This document shows, one piece after another, positions 1 to 5,903 of a stretch of DNA of 8,390 bases. This DNA comes from Thermodesulfobacteriota bacterium (lineage in GTDB: Bacteria > Desulfobacterota > Desulfobacteria > Desulfobacterales > RPRI01). Within the stretch, counting starts at the first letter, position 1, and each line of letters starts with the position of its first letter. A program made the position numbers and the translations under genes. The DNA lies in assembly GCA_030836965.1 (NCBI GenBank), contig JAUPLM010000254.1, positions 1-8,390 on the forward strand, read 5' to 3'. The notes beneath the pieces are model-generated. The model saw only the letters and a list, made by a program, of their open reading frames with translations. It made no database searches and was not told where the DNA came from.

Positions 1-6
1 ATCATC

Positions 7-1230
7 TTATTCTATATAAATTACACGGGAAAACGGAACTTTCCTTGTACCGGTTGAAGGATCTTCTGGATTATTGACCGCATCGAATTCTTCGACCTTG
101 CCTTCCGGATAATTATCTATAACGACTTTCAAAGGATGCAGGACGCCCATGACACGCGGGGCGCGTCTGTTTAGATCCTCCCGGATGCAGTATTCAAGAA
201 GTGCCATGTCGACGACGCTGTTGCTCTTTGCCACTCCTATACGTTCGCAGAATGTTCTGATTGATTCCGGGGTATAGCCACGCCTTCTCAATCCTGAGAT
301 GGTCGGCATCCTCGGATCGTCCCATCCGGAAACAAGCCCGTTTTCCACAAGCTCAAGAAGCTTCCTCTTGCTCATGACCGTATAGTTCAGATTGAGCCGC
401 GCGAATTCTATCTGCTGCGGATGGAATATCTCAAGCTCATTGAGCAGCCAGTCGTACAGCGGACGGTGGTCCTCAAACTCGAGCGTGCATATAGAATGGG
501 TAACTCCTTCGATGGAATCGGAAAGACCGTGAGCGAAATCATACATGGGATATACGCACCAGTTCCCTCCAGTCCGGTGATGATCAGCATGCAGTATGCG
601 GTATATGACCGGATCACGCATATTAAGGTTGGGGGAAGACATGTCGATTTTCGCGCGAAGCACATGCGTTCCTTCTTTGAATTCCCCTTTCCGCATCCTG
701 CCGAAAATATCAAGATTCTCTTCGATACCGCGGCTCCTGTAAGGACTTTCTTTACCGGGTTCGGTCAGTGTGCCTCTCAGTTTTCTTATTTCTTCGGCAC
801 TCAGGCTGCAGACATAGGCTTTGCCTTTTTTTATAAGCTGTACGGCATAATCATAAAGCCGGTCGAAGTAGTCGGATGCGTAATAGAGCCTGTTGCCCCA
901 GTCAAAGCCCAGCCATTTCACATCTTCCTTTATCGATTCGACATATTCGACATCCTCCTTTGTCGGATTCGTATCGTCAAACCTGAGATTGCAAAGGCCT
1001 TTATAATCCGAGGCAAGACCAAAGTTGAGACATATTGATTTCGCATGTCCTATATGCAGGTATCCGTTTGGCTCCGGGGGGAACCTGGTCATTATCCTGC
1101 CGTTGTTCTTACCGGTCGCAAGATCTTCATCTATAATATTGCGGATAAAGTTCGTAACAGGAACTGGTTCCGGCAATTCCTGCCCGGATGCCTTTTTTAC
1201 GTTTATATTTTTGCCGACATCTCCACTCAT
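7..1230 (-). CDS. glnS: Glutaminyl-tRNA synthetase, ended early by an in-frame TAA
   Basis: Class I aminoacyl-tRNA synthetase that charges tRNA-Gln with glutamine in the cytoplasm. The catalytic signatures are visible: [13 protein letters not shown] (residues 52-64, the HIGH motif), the [11 protein letters not shown] segment (83-93) and VMSKRK (285-290, the KMSKS-type loop). The N-terminus ([16 protein letters not shown]) is typical of bacterial GlnRS, supporting the ATG at 1230; the ribosome site is weak (GGGG five bases upstream). The protein has 407 residues, whereas bacterial GlnRS usually has about 550. It stops at TAA (7-9) just after PFSRVIYIE, inside the first beta-barrel of the anticodon-binding part. 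The six bases left beyond the stop read Asp-Asp, which matches how the family continues (VIYIE-x-DDF). The stop therefore looks like one changed codon within an otherwise continuous gene. It could be a real nonsense mutation, a read-through site or an assembly error. Family identity is certain; functionality is not. Confidence 0.93.
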   Translation of the reverse strand: MSGDVGKNINVKKASGQELPEPVPVTNFIRNIIDEDLATGKNNGRIMTRFPPEPNGYLHIGHAKSICLNFGLASDYKGLCNLRFDDTNPTKEDVEYVESIKEDVKWLGFDWGNRLYYASDYFDRLYDYAVQLIKKGKAYVCSLSAEEIRKLRGTLTEPGKESPYRSRGIEENLDIFGRMRKGEFKEGTHVLRAKIDMSSPNLNMRDPVIYRILHADHHRTGGNWCVYPMYDFAHGLSDSIEGVTHSICTLEFEDHRPLYDWLLNELEIFHPQQIEFARLNLNYTVMSKRKLLELVENGLVSGWDDPRMPTISGLRRRGYTPESIRTFCERIGVAKSNSVVDMALLEYCIREDLNRRAPRVMGVLHPLKVVIDNYPEGKVEEFDAVNNPEDPSTGTRKVPFSRVIYIE

Positions 1231-1287
1231 TATTGCCCCGGTATAATTCTCTATTTTCTATTAAGGTTTTTTAATTTATTTTAACTT

Positions 1288-1316
1288 CTTATATTTTTTC
1301 CGTGCATTCGTTCCAA
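1288..1316 (-). promoter_or_regulatory. Candidate sigma70-type promoter for glnS
   Basis: On the minus strand TTGGAA (1311-1316) and TATAAG (1288-1293) are separated by exactly 17 bases, about 58 bases upstream of the glnS start, in the AT-rich 112-bp gap after the DUF3786 gene. The match to the -35/-10 consensus is good by eye, but it is not the only AT-rich candidate here. No terminator hairpin is obvious in the gap, so glnS could also be read through from the DUF3786 gene. Confidence 0.4.
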
Positions 1317-1342
1317 AATATAAATTTTATTTGCAAAGATCT

Positions 1343-1969
1343 TCACTCTTTTCTATATTTTATAAGCTGCCCGGCAAGACGCATCCCGATTATTGCAAGG
1401 CATTCCATATCCAGATATTTTTCCGCGCATTTTTCAAAAAGCAGCACGCATTTTGATCTGAACACTTCGTATTCGTCATTAAAAAGCATAATTACAGGCA
1501 CCTTCGGAAGCGGATTGAACCACATGGAAAGATCATACGAAAAATCCGCATCAAAGGCTTTGCCTCCGGATATAATACAGGCCTGTTCAAGGTAAATCAG
1601 CTTTCCTGTGAAGTTTTTTTCAATCTCATGCTCGGAAGTGTTTGAAAACCCTTCAACAAACGGAGCTGCATCCTTGAAATCCCTGAAAGCAGTCCACTCG
1701 CTCCCGTAAGGCTCTTCAGGGGGGCATAAGAGCAGGTATTTGAAGAGCAGAACGCATACGGAATGAGAGGGGCGCAGACCGGACATGTCAAAAACACCTC
1801 TTTCGGATACCCTGTAAGGTGTTCCAAAAAGAGGAATTATTGCTTCACCGTCACGAATATCTATCCCGAGTCTATCGGCCACCGATTTCAAATCGATTCC
1901 TGATAACTGTTCGAGATAATCCATGTATATTTTTTCAAATACAGGGGAGTTTTCAGGCAAATCAGTCAT
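1343..1969 (-). CDS. DUF3786 domain-containing protein
   Basis: A 208-residue soluble protein with no signal peptide or membrane segment. I recognise the DUF3786 pattern: an early segment around a predicted beta-hairpin (IIPLFGTPYRVS, 44-55), the EWTAFRDF block (91-98), a central F-DADFSYDLSMWF stretch (139-151), LPKVPVIMLF (154-163) with acidic residues after it, and a C-terminal LLFEKCAEKYLDMECLAIIG helix (176-195). The function of the family is not established. Some relatives carry an Fe-S domain of the CxxCGxxxC kind and occur near corrinoid/acetyl-CoA pathway genes; this is from memory of the family, not visible here. The ATG at 1967-1969 is preceded by GGAG with an 8-base spacer. It lies downstream of the DUF2148 gene on the same strand, separated by a palindromic repeat, and upstream of glnS. 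The family call is good; the role is unknown. Confidence 0.8.
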   Translation of the reverse strand: MTDLPENSPVFEKIYMDYLEQLSGIDLKSVADRLGIDIRDGEAIIPLFGTPYRVSERGVFDMSGLRPSHSVCVLLFKYLLLCPPEEPYGSEWTAFRDFKDAAPFVEGFSNTSEHEIEKNFTGKLIYLEQACIISGGKAFDADFSYDLSMWFNPLPKVPVIMLFNDEYEVFRSKCVLLFEKCAEKYLDMECLAIIGMRLAGQLIKYRKE

Positions 1970-2019
1970 TTTTCAGACTCCGTTTATTATTAATGGACTC
2001 ATAAAAAGCCACGAATTTA

Positions 2020-2145
2020 GACGGCAAAGTAAAAAGCTCATTATGCAAGGCGCGCGAATCTTGAGGAATGAGGCGTACATATAAGTACGCCGCAATGACG
2101 AAAGATGAAGCGCAACACAGCAGAATGAATTTTTACGCAGCCGTC
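2020..2145 (+). repeat. MITE-like palindromic element, copy A (126 bp)
   Basis: The element begins GACGGC (2020-2025) and ends GCCGTC (2140-2145). The terminal inverted repeats continue inward as GTAAAAA (2029-2035) and TCATT-x-TGC, each mirrored at the right end. At the centre a perfect stem, GGCGTAC (2072-2078) and GTACGCC (2085-2091), encloses a six-base loop. It has no ORF of its own. A second copy in opposite orientation lies at 2817-2943 and shares a 41-base identical block (2031-2071). Related sequence may extend left to about 1991 (GGACTCATAAAAAGCC), because such motifs often border this type of element, but copy B lacks it. Length, terminal repeats and lack of coding capacity fit a non-autonomous miniature transposable element or a REP-like palindrome. 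The class is inferred; the repeat itself is directly visible. Confidence 0.85.
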
Positions 2146-2662
2146 ACCTGTCATAATATATACTCTTACCTGTAACTGAAAGAGGAATTCCCATCACGAA
2201 ATCCCAGTCAACCAGCTTCATATCACGAACAACAGCGCCTACCCGGTACATGATCCGGTTGTCGACATTAAGCATGCTCGCGGTCTTTACTGCGGAACCG
2301 AGAGCAATACCCATGTCAAGCAGCCTGAACGAACAAATTGGTCCGGCAAATTCAACAGCCTTTTTTTTCTGTTTCGCAAGAGTTTTACAGTCGGGATATC
2401 CGCATGCGCCGCAGTTTAAACCCAGCGGCTTTGCATCTTTAAGTCCTATAAGGAGCACAGCCTCAGACATTGAAATATTTTTGCCGTCCCTGTCGAAGTC
2501 TTTTTTGCCTTTCTTTACCCCGAACCCCACCATTTTATCGGCAATCTTTTTTAAGATTTTGCCTTTAAGGACAAGAGTCCGGACATAATTCTCTCCTTTG
2601 CTCTTCGGAGCCGTTGTGGCGGAGATAGCCATAAGCTGCGCTACCATATCAATACCGTTCAT
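2144..2662 (-). CDS. DUF2148 (COG4739-like) ferredoxin-domain protein
   Basis: A 172-residue protein that closely follows the DUF2148 pattern. It has an N-terminal helix with SATTAPKSKG (14-23), the SEAVLLIGLKDAKPLGLNCGACGYPDC block (66-92), a GPIC segment (107-110), MGIALGSAVKTA (117-128), DNRIMYRVG (134-142) and a terminal MGIPLSVTGKSIYYDR (157-172). Cys84, Cys87, Cys92 and Cys110 are spaced CxxCx4C...C, like the 4Fe-4S domain of corrinoid Fe-S protein and RnfB, so they probably bind one 4Fe-4S cluster. No catalytic role is established. The ATG at 2660-2662 has a strong AGGAGG (2668-2673) five bases upstream. The stop TGA (2144-2146) overlaps the end of palindromic copy A by two bases, yet the C-terminus is of normal length. 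The gene lies divergent from the AOR gene, suggesting but not proving a shared redox setting. Confidence 0.9.
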   Translation of the reverse strand: MNGIDMVAQLMAISATTAPKSKGENYVRTLVLKGKILKKIADKMVGFGVKKGKKDFDRDGKNISMSEAVLLIGLKDAKPLGLNCGACGYPDCKTLAKQKKKAVEFAGPICSFRLLDMGIALGSAVKTASMLNVDNRIMYRVGAVVRDMKLVDWDFVMGIPLSVTGKSIYYDR

Positions 2663-2690
2663 CTTTTCCTCCTGTTTTTAGGATCTATTA

Positions 2691-2718
2691 ATAATATCCT
2701 TTTTTTTCATGCCGGCAA
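2691..2718 (-). promoter_or_regulatory. Candidate promoter for the DUF2148 gene
   Basis: On the minus strand TTGCCG (2713-2718) and TATTAT (2691-2696) are 16 bases apart. The -10 element matches five of six consensus bases. Transcription would begin roughly 20 bases upstream of the ribosome site and start codon of the DUF2148 gene at 2662. A run of eight A residues lies in the spacer. A weaker alternative (TTGAAA...TAGAGA) lies further upstream. Visual call only. Confidence 0.4.
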
Positions 2719-2780
2719 TCAGTTTATTCTCTACATCACATAAACCGTGATTTCAAGACGTTCCTGCTTAAATTAATTGC

Positions 2781-2809
2781 TTTACACAATATCCGCCTTA
2801 TGCAATAAA
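2781..2809 (+). promoter_or_regulatory. Candidate promoter for the AOR gene, upstream of repeat copy B
   Basis: TTTACA (2781-2786) and AATAAA (2804-2809) are separated by 17 bases on the plus strand. If used, the transcript would carry the whole palindromic copy B (2817-2943) in a leader of about 160 bases before the AOR start at 2978. The rest of the 2663-2816 stretch shows no ORF and no other structure I can support. Moderate match to the consensus only. Confidence 0.3.
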
Positions 2810-2816
2810 CTTATGT

Positions 2817-2943
2817 GGCAGCTTTTTAAAAAGTCATTCTGCTTAAGTTGCGCTTCATCTTTCGTCATTGCAGCGTACTAACATGTACGATTCATTCCTC
2901 AAGATTCGCGCGCCTTGCATAATGAGCTTTTTAATTTGCTGCC
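2817..2943 (-). repeat. MITE-like palindromic element, copy B (127 bp, inverted)
   Basis: Bounded by perfect GGCAGC (2817-2822) and GCTGCC (2938-2943), with AAAAAG and TCATT-x-TGC continuing inward on both sides. The central stem is CGTAC (2874-2878) and GTACG (2885-2889) around a six-base loop. Read on the minus strand it matches copy A over a 41-base identical block (2892-2932) and a second identical block of about 25 bases (GCAATGACGAAAGATGAAGC and following bases). Differences between the copies concentrate at the termini and beside the central stem, where pairing is largely kept (GGCGTAC in A, CGTAC in B). It lies 34 bases upstream of the AOR start codon and is non-coding. Confidence 0.85.
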
Positions 2944-2977
2944 TGAACTCTAAATTGTTACGGGAGATACTCAAATA

Positions 2978-4780
2978 ATGCATGGTTTTTACGGCAGGAT
3001 TCTAAAAATTGATCTTTCCTCGGGAAAGCACATTACAGAACCTGTTGACGAACAAATTTTAGCAAAATACCTCGGGGGGAAAGGAATTGCCTCTTACCTT
3101 CTGTATAACCTGAACCCTCCCGGGATCGATCCCCTTTCTCCTGCAAATTGCATCATTTTTGCTACAGGCCCGGCTACCGGAAGCATGACATGGGGTTCTT
3201 CACGGTACGGAGTCTACACAAAATCTCCCCAGACCGGGATTTATTCCGAATCCTACGCGGGCGGAAGAGTCCCTGAAGCAATCGATTCCGCAGGATATGA
3301 CGCGATAGTCATAACTGGAAAAAGTCCAAAACCCGCCGTACTTGTTATTCATCCCGATGGAGTTGATTATCACGATGCAGGCAGAACCTGGGGAATGAAT
3401 ACATACGAAACCGAAGAGACCGTCAACATGCTGTACGGGAAATCAGGTGATAAAAATTATAAATCCGGATCTGTTGTTATCGGTCCGGCAGGTGAAAAGC
3501 TCGTGACTTTTTCAGTGATTGAAAGCGACCGATGGCGCTCGGCGGGGAGAACAGGTACCGGCGCCGTTATGGGGTCAAAAAACCTGAAGGCAATACTTTT
3601 CAAGGGAGACAGGAAAAGAACCCTTTTTGATAAAGAGGGACTTAAAGTATATTCAAAAAAACTGGTTTCCGAATTCAAGAATCAACCGTTTGTCCTTGCT
3701 TACAAAAATATGGGTACTCCTCGAATGGTCGAAACCACAAACAGGGCCGGAGCTTTTCCTTCCGGATACTGGTCGGAAGGCTCTTATGACAAATGGGAAA
3801 AGATAGGAGCCGGAGCTCTCCACAGCCAGTGCAAAGTGGTCCCGAATGCGTGCGCAAAATGCTTCATCGCCTGCGGAAGGATGTCGACAATAACAAGCGG
3901 CCGTCATGCGGGTCTTTCGATTGAAGGCCCTGAGTATGAGACAATTTACGCTTTCGGCGGTTTATGCCGGATCGATAGCATTGAGGAAATTGCCTGGCTG
4001 AATGATATATGCGACAGGCTTGGAATGGATACAATTTCAGCCGGAAATCTATGCGGATTTGCAATTGAAGCTTCAAGAAAAAAAAGAATTTCTTATAAAA
4101 TCGATTACGGTGATGTGGATGCAGTTGCAGAGCTTCTGCACATGATTGCAAAACGGGACGGGATTGGCGACACTCTTGCCCGCGGAATAATTCATGCGGC
4201 AAAAGAATGGGGCATGGAAGATATCGCAGTCCATGTAAAAGGCCTCGAGCCGCCCGGATATGATCCGAGAGTCTTAAAAGGCTCAGCGTTAGCCTTCGCC
4301 GTATCGGACAGGGGCGCCTGTCATTTGAGAGCCACATTCCACAGTCCTGAATTGACAGGCGTGATATCGCCTGATGCTATTGAAGGGAAAGCCGCCCTTT
4401 TTATTGATTTTGAAAACCGTCTTGTTCTTTTTGATACCCTCATCCTGTGCAGATTTTACAGAGATATGTATCCGTGGGATACTCTTTCGCATCTCATCCG
4501 GATGCTCACCGGTCTGGATGAAAAAAAGGAAATACTTGAAAAAAGGGCTTCGGACATTTCCGACCTTGTGAGGCTTTTCAATATCAGGGAAGGTTTGAAG
4601 TCTGAAGACGACAGACTCCCGAAATATCTGCATAAATCACTTGAAAAAACCGGGCAGGCGATAAGCGAGGAAGAATTGAATGTAATGATTCGTGAATATT
4701 ACAGGCTTCGCGGCTGGAATGAGCAGGGTATTCCAATAACAACAGGATTCAAGGGGTCAAGGGGTCAAGGCTTCCAGTGA
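2978..4780 (+). CDS. Aldehyde:ferredoxin oxidoreductase family protein (tungsten enzyme)
   Basis: AOR-family enzymes oxidise aldehydes to carboxylic acids, or run in reverse, with tungsten bis-pyranopterin and one 4Fe-4S cluster, passing electrons to ferredoxin in the cytoplasm. All three AOR domains are present. The N-terminal domain runs from MHGFYGRILKIDLSSGK through YLGGKGIASYLLY (31-43), GPATGSMTWGSSRYGVYTKSP (64-84) and the RSAGRTGTGAVMGSKNLKAI block (187-206). The cluster ligands are Cys292, Cys295 and Cys299 (CAKCFIAC), with Cys491 (LCRFY) as the fourth. EGPEYETIYAFGG (316-328), the pterin-binding DRLGMD (346-351) and DRGACHLRA (444-452) are also present. At 600 residues it has the normal length. 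GGGAGA (2962-2967) lies 10 bases upstream of the ATG. The last ~9 residues (GFKGSRGQG) are encoded by an octamer repeat rather than a typical AOR tail. No dedicated ferredoxin or second subunit is adjacent, so substrate and subtype (AOR, FOR, GOR or other) cannot be told. Confidence 0.95.
   Translation: MHGFYGRILKIDLSSGKHITEPVDEQILAKYLGGKGIASYLLYNLNPPGIDPLSPANCIIFATGPATGSMTWGSSRYGVYTKSPQTGIYSESYAGGRVPEAIDSAGYDAIVITGKSPKPAVLVIHPDGVDYHDAGRTWGMNTYETEETVNMLYGKSGDKNYKSGSVVIGPAGEKLVTFSVIESDRWRSAGRTGTGAVMGSKNLKAILFKGDRKRTLFDKEGLKVYSKKLVSEFKNQPFVLAYKNMGTPRMVETTNRAGAFPSGYWSEGSYDKWEKIGAGALHSQCKVVPNACAKCFIACGRMSTITSGRHAGLSIEGPEYETIYAFGGLCRIDSIEEIAWLNDICDRLGMDTISAGNLCGFAIEASRKKRISYKIDYGDVDAVAELLHMIAKRDGIGDTLARGIIHAAKEWGMEDIAVHVKGLEPPGYDPRVLKGSALAFAVSDRGACHLRATFHSPELTGVISPDAIEGKAALFIDFENRLVLFDTLILCRFYRDMYPWDTLSHLIRMLTGLDEKKEILEKRASDISDLVRLFNIREGLKSEDDRLPKYLHKSLEKTGQAISEEELNVMIREYYRLRGWNEQGIPITTGFKGSRGQGFQ
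4744..4767 (+). repeat. Three tandem octamers inside the AOR 3' end
   Basis: The units AGGATTCA (4744-4751), AGGGGTCA (4752-4759) and AGGGGTCA (4760-4767) follow one another and are then trailed by AGG. They encode AOR residues 590-597. The same octamer family appears on the opposite strand 46 bases downstream at 4813-4844. Confidence 0.8.
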
Positions 4781-4812
4781 AAGGCCTGCAGGAACTCAGG
4801 AGAAACAACACT

Positions 4813-4844
4813 TGAACCCTCGAATCCTCGAATCCTTGAACCCT
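4813..4844 (-). repeat. Four tandem octamers, inverse of the AOR-tail repeat
   Basis: On the plus strand the units read TGAACCCT, CGAATCCT, CGAATCCT and TGAACCCT, exactly abutting. Their reverse complements (AGGGTTCA, AGGATTCG) match the octamers in the AOR tail, so AGGGGTCAAGG (4760-4770) could pair with CCTTGAACCCT (4834-4844), ten of eleven bases. It sits in the 117-bp gap between the AOR stop and the lipoprotein gene. A role as a transcription terminator is possible, but there is no T-run. Confidence 0.8.
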
Positions 4845-4897
4845 ATTATCCAAGTATATCGAAAGAAGAACTTTATTATATAAAAGGAGACCACATC

Positions 4898-5773
4898 ATG
4901 AAAAGATACACATCGAAACCTTTGAAGAACGTCCAATTTTGCTCAAGTTCAAGGAAGGCGAAAATTTCAACCACAGGAATACATTCGGTATTTCGAGGAT
5001 TGAAATTTGAGTCTGACGAGGAAATCGGGCAAAGGGGGGCGTTATACAAGGGTTTCGTATCTTTTCTTATTATTTTCTGCATCATTTTTTTCGCAGGATG
5101 CGCTGCGACTTATACCGCAAAACCTCTTCCCTTTAAGACACCGGCCGCCATGAAGAACGCGGTAAACGTTGAAGGCGCGGATATCGCGGCAAGGGCATTT
5201 ACCGATCCGGATGAAACAAAAACGATTTTCGGTTTTGATATACTCGGAGCGGGCATGCTCCCTGTCCAGGTAGTTTTCGACAACCAGGGCACGCACCCTT
5301 TTGAGGTAGTCGGCCACCAGACTTTTCTTGAAGACAGGAACGGAAATCTCTGGCCCATACTGGGCAAGGAGATAGCCTATGAAAGGACGACCCGGTACGC
5401 AAAAACAAAGGAGATTTTCAAGGAAGGCGCGTACAAGGGCTTTCTCGGCGCAGCGGCAGGCGCGATTATAGGAACAGCGATTGGCATTGTTGCCGGGGAA
5501 AATGTCGCGTCTGCGGCCGGGAAAGGGGCTGTTGTCGGCGCTGCCGCAGGAGCGACGATAGGAGGAATAACCGGATACGGCTCGGATAACGCGATAAAAT
5601 CGATAACAAGCGACTTGCGCGAAAAATCCCTTCAGAGCAGCGCAATTATGCCCAAAAGCCTGGCTCACGGAATATTATTTTTCCCCGGCGAAGCAGGCTC
5701 TGCAAAACAGCTTCGTCTCCAGATAATGGAGAAAGATACCGGCAAGGTCCATGTAATAAAGCTCGATTTTTAG
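4898..5773 (+). CDS. Glycine-zipper lipoprotein with a long N-terminal extension
   Basis: A predicted lipoprotein of unknown function. A hydrophobic core (FVSFLIIFCIIFFAGC, 53-68) ends in a lipobox FAGC, so Cys68 is the likely lipidated residue of the mature protein. After a region with VQVVFDNQGTHPFEVVG (123-139) comes a two-part glycine zipper (GFLGAAAGAIIGTAIGIVAG, 181-200; GAVVGAAAGATIGGITGYG, 210-228), of the kind found in membrane-inserting outer-membrane lipoproteins. The last 60 residues look beta-rich. The signal peptide is unusual: about 50 polar residues precede its core, and those codons lie in a 165-bp palindrome. A strong GGAG (4886-4889) eight bases before ATG 4898 argues that this start is used. 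The only in-frame alternative I see, TTG at residue 35, has poor spacing from its purine-rich stretch. The mature part is well supported; the extension may be an insertion product. Confidence 0.8.
   Translation: MKRYTSKPLKNVQFCSSSRKAKISTTGIHSVFRGLKFESDEEIGQRGALYKGFVSFLIIFCIIFFAGCAATYTAKPLPFKTPAAMKNAVNVEGADIAARAFTDPDETKTIFGFDILGAGMLPVQVVFDNQGTHPFEVVGHQTFLEDRNGNLWPILGKEIAYERTTRYAKTKEIFKEGAYKGFLGAAAGAIIGTAIGIVAGENVASAAGKGAVVGAAAGATIGGITGYGSDNAIKSITSDLREKSLQSSAIMPKSLAHGILFFPGEAGSAKQLRLQIMEKDTGKVHVIKLDF
4901..5065. repeat. 165-bp imperfect palindrome covering the lipoprotein N-terminal codons
   Basis: The left arm starts AAAAGATA (4901-4908) and the right arm ends with its complement TATCTTTT (5058-5065). 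CGAAACC (4914-4920) pairs with GGTTTCG (5051-5057). From there 27 of 37 positions pair (4914-4950 against 5021-5057). Further in, AAATTTCAA (4962-4970) pairs with TTGAAATTT (5000-5008). A five-base bulge (CACAT, 4909-4913) occurs in the left arm only. The palindrome begins immediately after the start codon and ends within the signal-peptide core, and it is open in frame throughout. It is unrelated in sequence to the 126-bp element. It resembles an in-frame insertion of a palindromic miniature element, though no clear target duplication is visible. Confidence 0.75.
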
Positions 5774-5809
5774 AATGAGCGTTCCGGAGTCCTTTTTATC
5801 CTCTGTCTG

Positions 5810-5838
5810 TTGACAATATCAAACGGGCTCTTAATTTA
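5810..5838 (+). promoter_or_regulatory. Candidate -35 box and weak -10 upstream of the zinc-ribbon gene
   Basis: A perfect TTGACA (5810-5815) is followed, 16-18 bases on, by the AT-rich stretch TAATTTAAAT, which gives only a poor -10 match. It lies in the 130-bp gap between the lipoprotein stop and the next gene, about 65 bases upstream of the ribosome site of that gene. Only the -35 half is convincing. Confidence 0.3.
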
Positions 5839-5903
5839 AATGGTAACGCTGTTCTGCACCCTGACAGCTTTATAAAAGGAAAATTACAGACGGAGATCAA
5901 ATA

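Noticed and set aside
7..9. Genome-wide reassignment of TAA to glutamine
   Set aside because: The zinc-ribbon protein ends properly at TAA (6579-6581), with only intergenic nonamer repeats beyond, and rsfS also ends at TAA right at the gpmI start, so TAA acts as a normal stop elsewhere in the window.
421..1038. Long plus-strand open frame (205 codons) opposite glnS
   Set aside because: It is antisense to a gene with clear GlnRS motifs, has no family signature, and its openness is explained by the codon use of the true gene.
2020..2943. CRISPR-like array or composite transposon with its own transposase
   Set aside because: Only two inverted copies exist, without regular spacers, and the enclosed gene is a DUF2148 protein, not a transposase.
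3864..4337. Minus-strand open frame inside the AOR gene
   Set aside because: It lies wholly within a complete AOR coding region and shows low-complexity Arg/His/Leu content without domains.
5042..5668. Long minus-strand open frame (208 codons) opposite the lipoprotein gene
   Set aside because: Rich in Arg, Cys and Ser as expected for a shadow frame; no motif and no convincing start; the plus-strand protein has a lipobox and glycine zipper.
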